From Heterotrichella gracilis (taxonomy: Eukaryota; Sar; Xanthophyceae; Tribonematales; Xanthonemataceae), in NCBI GenBank assembly GCA_032358255.1, contig JAULBX010013318.1:1-64000 (forward strand): a stretch of DNA of 64,000 bases, read 5' to 3'. The stretch's first letter is position 1. Each line of letters opens with the position of its first letter. Both the position numbers and the translations under genes were made by a program. Below are positions 49,801 to 61,326 of the stretch, one piece after another. Below the pieces are notes generated by a model, which saw only the letters and a program-made list of their open reading frames with translations, was not told the origin of the DNA and ran no database searches.

Positions 49801-50571
49801 AGCGCGACAGAGCGGCCTCCCAGCTGCTGCGCCGCGTGAGGCAGGAGCGAGCCGCACTGGAGGCGCAAGCGCGTGCACAGACACCCGCGGGGGCACCTGG
49901 GGGCAGTGGGAGGCCAGGGACCTCCAGCCCCCGCCCCTGCAGTGGTGAACCAGGCTCACCAGGCGCCAGCAATTGCACGGGTGTGGGGGGTAGCAGTTGG
50001 GGCAGTGGTGGAGGGTCGCCAGTGGTCAGCAGCAGCCAGTCCACAGCGGCAGATGGTGATGGTGTCAGTGGTGGTGCGTGCAGCAGTGGTTATTCAAGCT
50101 CTTGTGGAAGCAGCGGGGACAGTGATGGAGGGACACCGCAGACCAGCCAGGAGTGGGGGGTTGATGTAAGGGCTGCGTGGCCTGGGGCGAGCCTGGCGCA
50201 GGGCGCAGGGCGGCCAGTGGCGCATTCGCCAGAGCGGCAGCGTCCCCAACCCTGTGCAGTCAGCGAATAGGCGACGCCCTTCCCGCGCACGGATGTGTGC
50301 TGCTTGGCGTGGCTCTGAGAGCAACAGCTGGTGCAGTTCACACGAGGTGGAGTCTGAGGATGGCCAGGGCAACCAAGACAATCACCGCCGCCGCCATGCG
50401 CACCTTGGGGACCCAGTGTCTGAGGATGATAGCAGCAGCAGCAGCAGTGGGTGCAGTGATGCCTGGCTGGTGGAGCGGGACACTGGCTCACCTGGGCACC
50501 GCCTGGCGCTGGAGGCATGGAGGGAGCGGGGGTGGGGCGGGTGGCCAGGCACACCCAGCACACACTGTTGA
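46808..50571 (+). CDS. hypothetical large disordered/coiled-coil protein, 973 aa
   Basis: Six exons (46808-46851, 46955-48101, 48173-48709, 49078-49590, 49797-50165, 50260-50571) close in frame. The N-terminus is MPTSTKAPLKTNNWNFDT. Most of the chain is Ser/Pro/Gln/His-rich and predicted disordered. Two related short motifs, HWMDRYR and SWMDEYRTRAHHAARRH, occur in exon 2. The middle has Arg/Ala/Glu-rich helical stretches (RQVEGRRRRAARQAERDRAA, LLRRVRQERAALEAQARAQ) that look like coiled coil. The end is Gly/Ser-rich, then acidic (VSEDDSSSSSSGCSDAW), ending TPSTHC. A reading without the last intron stops at 50270; splicing 50166-50259 out was preferred because the downstream frame is also coding-like. 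No domain recognised; a structural, ciliary or nuclear role is possible but unsupported. Confidence 0.6.
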
Positions 50572-52433
50572 ACATGTATTTGAACACATCCTGCTTGGGT
50601 TTTAATGTCAGGCAGAAAGCAACTCAGAGAAAGCGCTGGCTACCAGTTGGTGGCCAGCACTGGGTACTTGGCACTGGGGGTACTAAATGGCACCCTGGTT
50701 AAGAATGTACCAGGAGCTTAGGCAGGGAGAACTCCTACTGTGGAAAAGTGGCAACCATGTCTCCACGCTTCGGCTGAACACTCCCACAAGGGTGGCGGCA
50801 ATGTGTTTAGCCTTGGTGCTTGACAAGCCTTGTGACAAGGCAGCACCATCACTTTGTCTTAATTTACAATATTAATCCTCCCTTCACGGCGATTCGCCCA
50901 CCTCCTCCCAACTCCAGCAGCGGTGGCTGTTGTTCGCCGTGATATCGTGCGCGACACCCCCCGTCGCATTTTGAAGCGCATCACTGGGGCCATCCTCGTC
51001 GCTGGGGCCTTCGGGTTCATGGTGTTATCGGGACCCATTGTTTGCAGGGCATCTTTCCTGTACCGCATTTGAACATGTGGGTGTTTTTGCATCGTTGCTA
51101 AACTACCCACGTCTAGGCTCGGCAGCTGTGTTCAACACACAAGTACATATACCAGAGTTTGGTATGGCAAGTACATAGCGCATTTTCGAGACTTAAAGGT
51201 GCGTCACGCCCAGTTACTTGTCATCAAGTGTCGACATTGTCATTCGCCAGTCGTACCCAGGTCATGGGCACCCACGGACCAGCCACTGCACACAAACGTG
51301 CACTAAACCCCAACCAAAAAGTTTACATTGTCAACTCCTCGTTACGGGTTGTTTCTACCGAGGGACACCCCCATTCTAGGCGCATGATTTGGTGTTGTAA
51401 GAGCTGCTTCGGGTTGCAGCGTCCCTGGCTGGCCTTGTTGGGGGCCAAGCAAGTAACTTCCTGATGCTTCTGAGGTATTCCAGTTTACGTTTTACCGCGT
51501 GCCGTAGCCATAGGTCGTGATTTAGCGAGTAAGACCTGGACAGCAAATTGGGTTGTACCAGGCTGTGTCACCGACAAGATTGCACTCGAAGCACCCAACG
51601 GTGGTATATGTTTGGTCCACCCCACTCTGATGTTCTACCGCGGCTACAGGCTGCACGCTCCATGGCTTACAAAACCTGCGTATTCGACATTCATGTAACT
51701 AATGTTGGATGACGTGCATAGATGAGCGATCTCAGTTGCAAGGCTTCGGTTGGGTTGCTCTTGCAGCGAGAACGAAGTTCACCACAGTCTTTACTTTTTT
51801 AAATCCTTGCAACGAACCACTCGCATCATACCCACTCTCCTGCTTCCATTTGCAGCACTTCCTCGCTCATCGCCTGGTCCTATTGCCCATACTTTTCCGC
51901 CCCATCTGCAGGCTCTGAACTCATCAGCGGTCACTGCCACAGACACCCAACACCACGGCACAGTGCTGCTCTACCTTGCTTCCTGCTGGCATTCATCTGG
52001 ATGCAGGGGTGGTGCACAACAAGTGCCTGTGCATCCCCGTAGGTGGGTTCACCCCCAGAACCCCTGCCATTCTCGGACTACATCCCAAGGTGAGGACAGG
52101 CTGGTAAGTTGGCGCACACTCACCATTGGACAATGCTTAGCTGATGGTTGATGAGTGCTTGCTCGACGGTTTGAAGGACCGTGCGGTACCTTTTTCCCAC
52201 ACCCTCAAACTATGGGTTGAAGAAGGTTAAGATGCTGATGAGCGCCGTTACCGCACGTGCACACCTGCACCCAGAGGGGCAACCACCAGTACCCACACTG
52301 TTCTGCTCATTGCCTTAGGTCAGTGCCTCCCTTTGCCTGCACATGCACCAAGCACTCCCTGTGACGCACACACACGTGCCCCCCACGCAGGTGGAGCGCG
52401 CCCAACTAGCTGGCCCCGGTGGGCGCGTCCCCC
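50572..52433. other. intergenic region before E2F
   Basis: No gene could be assembled. A forward stretch 50921-51072, preceded by a possible acceptor, encodes about 50 residues (RRDIVRDTPRRILKRITGAI, then a hydrophobic segment) and ends in TGA, but a reverse-strand frame overlaps it and no start exon was found. The right end includes the promoter side of E2F and possibly an untranslated first exon. Confidence 0.35.
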
Positions 52434-55400
52434 ATGACCTGCGTGGCAAAGCCCACCAGCAGCACCATGCCCAGCCCCACCATGCCCCCAGCCTACCAGC
52501 GCCCACGCTCAGCCACAGCCACGGGTGGCGGTGACCTAAAGGGTGCCAGCCACACAGCAAACAGCTCACAGGTGGGGCAAAGCACCCACTGTGTGCAGCT
52601 GCGTTGCCACCACCTGTGGTGCACTGTACGTATCCGGATACGCACTTCCCCTCCACTTTACTTGCCCTCAGTGCCTGTGCCCAGTATTGCACACGGTGGT
52701 CTTGGTGCACGTGTCTCAGCCCTTGTGTCCCGTGCCCATGTCTGCCACCATGGTTTCTCGCCCACTTGCTCACTTGTGGCACCCAACGTGCACCTCCCCT
52801 GCCGCAGCTAATTTGCAACACTCCCAGGCTGCCCGGCCCCAAAGGGGTGCGTTTTGATGACAGCCAAGTTGGGGAGGGGTCGGAGGATGACGCGTCCCCG
52901 CCCCCTTCACCCTCTGACTCCACCCCGCTGAGCCCACAGACACACAACCAAACGCTGACCAGCCCCAAGCCAGGTATGGCAGGGGGAATGCGGCAACACC
53001 CCACCATAGGGGTACCAGTTGTGCTTTTGGAGTTGCCCTAAGATACACATGTAGACGTTTCTTGTCCCAGACCTTCAATGCCCTGCATTCACACCCCCTG
53101 TCCGCACCGTCCCCAGGCTCGCGATTTGAGAGCAGCCTGGGCGCCATCACCCGCAAGTTTGTGCAGCTGCTGCGCGGCAACGAGGGGGGCATCGCAGACC
53201 TCAGCGAGGTGGCGGAGTTCCTGCAGGTGAGCGGGGGATGGAGTTGCAATCCCTTGGATAGGGTTTGGCACCCAGATCACCACCTGTAAGCACAAGCAGC
53301 CACAGTGCCCTTCCAGGCAACAGCCCACATCATGCTTGTGGGTATGAGATGATGCTACCTGAGCACCTCTCACTAACCCTGGCTACCCCTTCCCCTTCCC
53401 CTTCACTCAGGTCCAGAAGCGGCGCCTGTACGACATCACCAATGTCCTTGAGGGCATAGGCATCGTGGACAAGACCTCGCGCAACGCTGTGCGCTGGCTG
53501 GGGGACGCCACCCCCGGGTGCGAGGAGGGGCCAGGTGGCAGCACGGCAGAGGCGGAGCGGTGCAGGGGGCTGCAGCGGGAGGTGGGCTCGCTCAAGGTGG
53601 GTGGGGGGAGCAGGGAGGAAAGGGGACGGGGTGGACTGTGGGGCATCCCTGTTGCACCTGAGCTTGTTGCATGGAGGGATGCATTCCCTATGTGGATTGG
53701 TGTGGCAAAGTGCATCGAAATGGCAAGGGCAGATCATGCTCTATTGCGCATCAAGTGCCTGCCCAGGCTACTCCATGCGGGGGTTGATTGCTGGCATGGA
53801 GTACCACCAGTGCATGCAATCCATGCAATGATTGGCCCCATGAGCAGCTGGCGCCCCGCCCTATCTAGCCACCACATGCATCCAATTGCATCCACCACAT
53901 GGCTGCATGTCCCCTCCACGCCACAGCCCATGGGCCATGCCCCATCCACTGATGGCCCCCCTCTCCACCCCCCGCCCTTGCAGGACAGCCTGCGGCGCAT
54001 AACCGCCGCCATCAAGGAGCTGTCCGCCAAGATCACGCAGCTGCAGGCGGAGCCATACGTGTCGGCCCGCCTGTACGTCACCCTGCCCGACTTCAAGCGC
54101 ATGGCGGCCATGCAGCAGGACCTGCTGTTCATTGCGGTGCAGGCGCCAAGGGGGGCGGAGCTGGAGATACTCACGCCTAGGGAGGAGGGGAAGAAACCGG
54201 TGTACAGGTGGGGGCAGGAAGTGGGAGCAGGGGAGGGGGATAGGGCGGGTGGGTGGCGGTGGTGTGGTGGCGTGACTCCAGGTGCAAGTGGAATGAGGCA
54301 GCATGTGGCACATGCATGTGCGTCAATGACATCCCCCATGCAGCATGCAGTCCGTGTCCTATCCCGTGTCCAGCCAGATATGCAGCCAGCCTTGCCCTTT
54401 GGGTGCCAAACACTATATCCTGCCTCTTTTTGTTTAAATAAAAAGACTATAATTATTATTGTGATTATTATTTTTATCCATTCCCATTATTATCTTCCGC
54501 TATTTCATGGTTTCTCCAGCACATTGATCTCTTGCACATCACATGCTTGCACCCAACACTTGCACAACCACCCTGACCAGCTACCTCACCCAATCCCCTC
54601 CCATCCCCCCCTCCAGCGTGCGCTTCAGCGTGCCCGATGAGCTCCCCCTGGGTGTGGTGCGCGTGTGGCTCATGAACAGGATCAGCAGCGAGCCACACTA
54701 CAGGCCAGTGGTGGGTGCACAGGAGGGCGCGGCGCGCAAGGCCAGGGGCGGAGGCGGGGCGAGGGGCAGGGGGAGGGGCAGGGGGGGCGCGAGCCAGGCG
54801 AAGCTGCAAGGGGCAGCGCAGCAGGGGAGGACGCATATGGAGGTGCATGAGGGGAGGAATGGGGCGCAGCGCGGGGTGCCAGGTGGGTGGCGTGTGGACA
54901 AGATTATAGAAACCGGCGTGTTCATGATTGTGACGTGGGCGCCTGTGGTGGTGGGTTGCGGGCAGTGTCTTTGTGGTGGTGCCAAAAATTGAATTGTGGT
55001 GCTGCCCTATTTCATTGTGGTGCCTGTGGCCACAGCCGGCTATTGTACCACACGCGCAGTGCCAATGACTTCTGACACATGTACCACCAATACGGGGTCA
55101 AGCCACCTATAACCAGCACATCCTTCAGCTAATCCCATCTCCCTCCCTGGTGTGCAGACCCCAACAGCCGATCGCTTCCCCCCGGCCTACCCACCCCCGG
55201 CCAGGGATCCCAGGCCAGTACCCACTCCCCGCTGTGGGCGCCCATCACCCCCGCCACCACCCCCGACCCCCGTGCGCCCCCCACACAGCCACAGCCACCC
55301 TCCTTCCCTCCCATGCCGCCGGTCGCCCAGAGGACAGGGTCTCTCCCCTTGGCGGCACATGATGGTAACCCCCCTGGTGGTGCTTGCAACCGGTCGATGT

Positions 55401-56212
55401 CCCTCCCCGCCCAACACCAGCCACCCCACCAGGGCAGCGCCGCTGGATCAGGGGGTGTGGGCCAGGGGCCGCCTGACCAAGATGACCCCATGCCTCCCAA
55501 GCTGGCTGCGTGGCTCAGCAGGTCCAACATCAAACTGGAGCACCAAGGGGAGGGAAGCGAGAAGCGGCAAGCGGTGGAGGCCGCCCCTGCACCCGCAGGT
55601 CCCCCCGTGAGCGGCGCTCCCCACCCGCTGGATGCGCACCCCGTGGTCCTGGCTCCCTTCCCCAGCTTCGACTCCCTCACCCTGTCCCCCATGGGCCTCA
55701 GCCTGGGCCTGCTCATGCCCGCCTCCACGCCCTCCCTGCCACCGCTGGGCATGCTGGACATACCTGCGCTCAACACACTCATGGCAAGCTCACCCAGCCC
55801 ACTGGTGATGCACCCACACTTGCAACCACACCCCCGCCCACTACGCGCACACACCACCGAAGCCACAGCCACGGCCGTGTCGGCGTCAGGCATACCACGG
55901 ATCGCCACCACGCCCTCCAACCCCCACCTCTCCACCACCCCCACCCCCATCTCCCCGCTCATGAGGCTCTCCCCCTCCTCGCTCAAGCTGTGCCTCTCCC
56001 CCATCCCCTCCTTCTCGTCAATAGACTGGTACAACCCTGAAGCCCTGGCGGAGGGCCTGGGCACCACACCCCGGGTGACCCTGGTGGGGTTCCCATCCCC
56101 GCACAACCTGGGCGGCACCACCATCGCTGGGCTCACGCTGTCCCCAACCACAGTCCCCACCGTGCCATTTGGGGAGGACGACGAGTATGTGCGCTGGCTG
56201 CTGCAAAAGTAG
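52434..56212 (+). CDS. E2F: E2F transcription factor
   Basis: Seven exons (52434-52571, 52808-52973, 53117-53226, 53411-53596, 53984-54207, 54617-54882, 55158-56212) give 714 aa. The winged-helix DNA-binding domain (about 104-170) includes [27 protein letters not shown] and the diagnostic [13 protein letters not shown] (142-154). It is followed by a leucine-zipper-like helix ([20 protein letters not shown]) and the marked box ([31 protein letters not shown]), which dimerise with DP. The C-terminal about 350 residues are Pro/Ser/Thr-rich, ending in an acidic, aromatic tail ([14 protein letters not shown]) like a transactivation or retinoblastoma-binding segment. It controls G1/S genes in the RB pathway. 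One DNA-binding domain and an intact marked box make it a typical E2F and not a DEL/E2F7-type repressor. The first exon is the least certain part. Confidence 0.92.
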
Positions 56213-56944
56213 GGATGCGCAGCCGTCATGCTGGAGGAGGGACATGCTGGCAGCTAGCTGGGCGTGGGGGAGTGGTTGCGCTGGCAAGCATGGGTTTGAA
56301 ACTGCTGCCAGTCACGGAGCCCAGTCACAATGTGCGAGAGCTGTAGAGACGTCTTAGCTGTATGCTGAAAGGAGCAGTGTGGCACCAGGAGGGAACCTGG
56401 ATTTGGACGAGCACGATGAGGGTGGGGATGTGGGGGCAGGGCTGAGCTTGTCTAGGATTGTTTAGTGTGTGGCATTGAGCAATTAGCCTAGTTCTGAGAA
56501 GCTGAATCATTGGTTAGTCATTGGAAGCAAACATTACCGTATGTTGCTGATCTCATTCGAGTCGTTGGAATCCATAAGGGGCACATTATGCTTTTGAGAA
56601 TGGAATCATTGATGGTCAGCATGCACTGCGTTTGAAAACACATGCATGTTGCCATGCAATTGCCAAGCATGACGTGCACTAGTAGTAACATTTGTTTTAC
56701 TTAACTGTACCAGTAGCTTATTGCAACCTTGAAAATTTATCACTGATGATCTTTAGAAGTTTAATTTGGCACTTCAAGTTGCGAGTCGCCGCGGTGATTC
56801 ATGAATGTAGACTGAGACGCAGTCTCAGACAGTCGCTCATATTGATTGATAATTATGTGCAACATGCAATGATTGCAAAATTTGACAATTGGTTATTCTA
56901 TATCTTTAAAAATTCTGTAGACTTGAAGCTTTAAAAAGGCTTGC

Positions 56945-57012
56945 AAGCCTGGCCAAGTATTTTATACTAAGGCCTGAGGCCCTAGCCACTGGGCCAGCAC
57001 GAACATACTGGT
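56945..57012 (-). repeat. tRNA-like / SINE-like fragment
   Basis: On the reverse strand, GCTGGCCCAGTGGCTAGGGC matches the tRNA A-box consensus (TGGCNNAGTGG) and is followed by GCCTCAGGCCTTAG. No cloverleaf could be drawn, so it is probably a SINE head or a decayed tRNA copy, not a functional tRNA gene. Confidence 0.35.
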
Positions 57013-57040
57013 GTTACAGTAGCCAATTGGCTATTTAATA

Positions 57041-57163
57041 AAGGTGCTTCATAAAGCACCTTAAAGAAAGTTTCCTGAAGCCAATGATGACGTCTTGCAT
57101 AATGCATTCTGATAATTGGCTTCAGGAATATCCTCATAATCATCATCTTTAAACTGAGGATAT
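57041..57163. repeat. three consecutive perfect inverted repeats
   Basis: Stem 1: AAGGTGCTT (57041-57049) with AAGCACCTT (57054-57062). Stem 2: TCCTGAAGCCAAT (57073-57085) with ATTGGCTTCAGGA (57115-57127), a 13-bp perfect match with 29 bp between. Stem 3: ATATCCTC (57128-57135) with GAGGATAT (57156-57163). The three lie end to end in AT-rich DNA. Confidence 0.8.
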
Positions 57164-57613
57164 CTCAACCAGTAAACTGTTACTGAGCGACACCATGCAC
57201 ATATGTATATAGTTAGAAGCTACCGTTTTGAAACGTCACGTCCCTGATACTCGGAGTACATCACTTTAAGTGAAGTTAGTTGTGATCACATCAATAATCA
57301 TTACATTCTCAGACTGGCAGTGACATATGTTCATTAACGAATTAAAATTTTCAGCAATGAATGCTGGTGACCTGGGCCATCCATATTGGGGTCATGCCGC
57401 GGCGCGCCCCTGCTGCATGTGGTTGGCCACAAGCCAGGTGACGCCTGAGGCACTGCATGCTATGCCCACTGGATGCCCACCAGGCGCTGGCAAGCCTCGA
57501 GGCAGCGGCGAGCCATGAGCTGCAGCCAATGCGGGCACAGGCTGAGCGCATGTGTATGGTGGGTGGCTTCAGGGGCACGCCGGGTGCCGCCATTGTCCGC
57601 TGCCGCCATGTGC

Positions 57614-59588
57614 TCAGATCTCGATGTGCCTTGCTGACACCTGGCGCTTTGCAAACATGTTGCGTATGAGCAGCACCTGCGCCAGGCTGACCCCCACCAG
57701 CACCAGTATGCGCAGGCAGGCGTACTGCTGCACTCGGCGGAGCAGGCGCTGGGACACTGCAGGGGGGTGGGGGGACCGGGATGAGAAATTCAGTGAGCGA
57801 CAAATTATGCAAGGATAGCGGGAGAGCACGCATGCGAGGAAGGGTGCACAGTCATTGATGCGTGTGTTTATTGCATTGGCACATCTGCGCATCACAGTGT
57901 ACATGGCAAGTGCATTGCATCCATGCAGCATACCATGTACACGACCGCATATGCGCATAACATGTAATGCATGGCATCCCCAGGGCCGGTGCTGCATGCA
58001 TGCTGGGCAGCAGGGATGCGTGCTCGGCGCAGATGCGTGGCAGGCCCAGGCAGCTGCGTGCAAGTATGGCCATGCCCCTGCCGCGTACTCACTTTGGTCC
58101 TGCGCCAGGTGCTGGTACCGCATGAACTGAAGGTGCGAGTGGATGCCCTGCAGGGGGTGGAAGGGGAGGTGGGAGTCTGTGTGTTGGGGAGGATGGTTTG
58201 GGAGCCTGTTGGCTCCTGTGGCGCATGTGGCTAAACTTGCTTGTGTGCAGCTGTGCCTCTGTGTTTGTCAAGGTGTCTACCCAAATTTATGTTCAGGGTG
58301 CTCTTAATCATTGGAGTCCATGTGTCAACTGATGCCATGATGCTGAAAGCGCCTGCGCCCACACACAGTACCCGTTCCCACCGGCATCGTTGCAGCCCTA
58401 ATGCAGTGGACTTGAACAGCCCCCCTCACCCCCCACACCCCCACCTGCAGGTGTCCATCCAGCGCGCGCAGGTGGTCCCACAGCGGCAGCAGGTGCGCAT
58501 CAGCCGCCTTGTCATCCAGCGGCAGGTGGCCCACCTCCACGTCAAGGATGACCTCCCTGGGGGGTGGAAAAGGGCGGGGGGTCAGAGGGGAGGGCCAGGT
58601 GCCCACGCGATGGTTGGTGCATATGTAATGGACGGCCTCTTACCAGCAAGCTACCGCGACGAAGCTGCCACGTTGACCAAGCAGCGTAGATATTTCATGG
58701 TAGTACACATGCATTGATGCCCCCAAGGGCACATGCACTGACACGATCCAGCAGGACCTGACACCATGCAAGGCTGGCAAAATATTATTATTATTATTAA
58801 AAGACAGGGAAATGGTGAGCATAATACCAGAACAGACCTGTCTTGCATCTGGTATACAAAGCTGGCGGTTCATGTGGCCCCATTGCTGCGCTACCTGTGC
58901 CTAGCTACCCCCCACCCACCGCACCTGAAAGCCATCTGATACTGGTTTGCCAGTGATGCCCTGTCCAGTGTGAGGCACAGCCTGTAGGCACCAGCCAATG
59001 GCGCGGCAAAGGCAAGCTCCGTCTCGCGCTGGTTGCGCAGGTGGTGCAGGATGGTGGCGGAGGGGTCGGTGATCTGAGGGAGGGGAGAGGGGCATTTGGA
59101 TGATCACAGGATTAGCGTATCACCGATATTTGCGCCTTGCCTAGTGGCGCTATGATGCCAGCTATGATGTCAGCCTCACACAGTGGATGGTGCACGCATG
59201 GGAGTGCTTGCATGCCAACACCCACCCGCCACATCCATCGCCCAAAACCCATGGAGTACAATCACGGGCTACTCCCAACCCCGCACTGAAGAGCATAGCA
59301 ATGCCACGATGGAGCCAAAGGCCAACGTCTAGCCTATATCAGTCCCACGCCCCCATGCCCCTGCCACTGCCTGCCCTCTGGCCTCACCTTTAGGTCGAAG
59401 GCCGCCCGTTCCCCCGTTGTCCTGAGCGGCATGGAGACGAACGACACGCTGATTTGCTCCGACTGGGTGGCCTCCTTGGTGAGGCATTCCGTGCTGAGTA
59501 TGCTGAGTTTCACAGCACGTGCAACAGGAGGGGAGGGGAGGAGGAGGGCGAGGAGGGGAAGGAGGAAGTGCAGGGGAGGGGAGGGCAT
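57614..59588 (-). CDS. p24/emp24 (TMED) family cargo receptor
   Basis: Five exons (59388-59588, 58925-59073, 58445-58556, 58093-58147, 57614-57756) give 219 aa. A strong signal peptide (LHFLLPLLALLLPSPPVARA) is followed by a GOLD domain (VKLSILSTECLTKE, TILHHLRNQRETELAFAAP, YRLCLTLDRA) with the two conserved cysteines. Then come a coiled-coil segment (HLQFMRYQHLAQDQ, SQRLLRRVQQYACLR), one transmembrane helix (ILVLVGVSLAQVLLI) and a cytosolic tail (NMFAKRQVSARHIEI). The layout is classical for p24 proteins, which cycle between ER and Golgi in COPI/COPII vesicles. The tail lacks a C-terminal KKXX signal, so ER-retrieval behaviour may differ from delta-type members. Confidence 0.9.
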
Positions 59589-61326
59589 GGTGGGTGGGGT
59601 GGAGGGGAGGGTGCGCGCATCCCCGCCGCCCTAACCCAGCAGCCTAGCTGGAGGTGGCACCCCTGTGCGGCTGCCACTGGGCGGCAATTCGCGAGGAAGG
59701 CCTCGTTTTGATGTGGCTGCCACGCGTGAGGTGTCGGGTGGAGGTAAGGCGGGGCCAGTGGCGGGCCAGGGCCAGGACCAGCTGGGTGGCCGCCACAAAG
59801 CCGGCTGGTGCGCTGCAGGCGCAGACCGACACCAGGTCTGGCGTGGTGTGTTACACTTGATGTAGGCTGCTGCAGCTACACCGCTGGGTCCTGTGCTGTG
59901 CTGGCGAGGTTGCTGATAATGCCTGGCGCCCCACAGCTGCCCTGGTGCGCACACTGGGTCAAAGCTGCTGTTTGAGCATGGTGAAGCAGAGGCACTGCTC
60001 AGTGTATATCCAGGGACGTTCAACTGCTGCAGCCTCAGCCGCGGTCAAGCTAGCTAGCTCCCCTGCCAAGCAGCAACACAGGTGCATCAGGTGGCGTGCA
60101 CACAGCATAAGGGGCTCCTGAGCGTTATGAAGCGTTGTATATACATATATTACGTGGCAAGGCAAGGATTTGCAGCACGTGCACCTGATGGGGGCGGAGG
60201 AGAGTTGACAGGAACAACTTGAAGCAGGTGAGGACAGTTGCAACCTGTGCGATGTATTGATAACCAGTGGATATGGCAAGGCGGAAATGCGCAATTGAAC
60301 AGTAGCGGTTTTGGCCTTAAACACCATACCATATCGTAGTTCAACCAGTAAGGTCTCAGAACCCGCTATCGTCTGTGCCCTGCTCAGTAGCATGTCTCAA
60401 AGAATGCATGCATGCATTCTGGCACGTTTGATGGTATCCAATCGGAGCCACAAAATACACGACTACTACAAGGACTGAAAGATCGATACAATAGTACTCA
60501 GTTGCTACGCTGAGGCTGCACAGTGCTGTGAGAATAAATACCCAAAAATCTGATTGATGGTTTGCATTTGATGCAGCTTCCTGCACATCGTACCTGGAGG
60601 CCTGTACGCCAGTGAGGCAGAAGTCGCAAGCCCAAAACGCTGCGGAATACGAAAACACCACCTCAGCTTCCACGCTTCCACTTTCAAGTTGCAGTGAAGA
60701 AGTTGCATACCCGGCGAGGACTGTTAACACTCTTGAGTTTCAACGTGGCGACCGATCCGCAACATTTGTGCACCAAACCCTTTAGTGGTGGACTGAACTT
60801 AAATATGAAGGGCATCACTCCTCTGTGCGATGCAGTTATGTGCGGTGTGCTGGTGGCGGGCTTGTGCCAGAAGTTATGGCGCCAACATCTGCTGAACCTA
60901 CCTACCTAACTTTGTACAGTATTATGAAGAGCAAACGGGGTGCAAACGCATGCATGCACCTTCAAAGTCTGCGAAAGAACAATCAATAACGTAGTGTACG
61001 GGATTCATTAAGCAAACGTCACACAGTTGCGGTCACAGTCTGTGCTGTTGAGCTCTCAACCTAAGATGGGTGCATGCACACTCGGAATATCCATGAATTG
61101 TGGTGTGTGACGTTTGAAATTTCCTCGAGGCACGCACAAACCCCAGCCCACCGATTCTCAGACTGGTTGCAAGGATGCCGCATGAATGTCAATTGTTCAA
61201 AAGTGCGGGACGAGACTGCTTCCTCTCGTCTCCACACCACTTGCAGACAATGTAGGCAGTGATCGGTAACAGGCTCCTGTCAAATATACACCCGTACACC
61301 CCGACCAGCCATCACAGGTAACACGG
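59589..61326. other. divergent intergenic region
   Basis: Upstream of both the p24 gene (reverse) and the GCP2-like gene (forward). A reverse-strand open stretch at 60356-60730 has hydrophobic runs but no ATG, and a forward open stretch at 59641-59865 is GC-rich and ambiguous. Neither is called as a gene. No repeat was recognised. Confidence 0.4.

Larger units (their letters stand above)
56213..57613. other. convergent intergenic region with foldbacks
   Basis: Between the 3' ends of E2F and the p24 gene. AT-rich, with a tRNA-like/SINE-like fragment (56945-57012) and three consecutive inverted repeats (57041-57163), listed separately. No exon was supported. Confidence 0.5.

Noticed and set aside
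50921-51072. Short open stretch with a KRITGAI segment, briefly considered a histone-like or mitochondrial small protein
   Set aside because: The resemblance is only a few residues, there is no start exon, and an opposing frame overlaps.
55129-56229. 366-codon reverse open frame opposite the E2F C-terminus
   Set aside because: Gly/Arg-rich antisense of the Pro/Ser-rich E2F tail; no splice or domain support.
56945-57012. Functional tRNA gene
   Set aside because: Only an A-box-like motif is present; no cloverleaf or B box at the right spacing could be formed.
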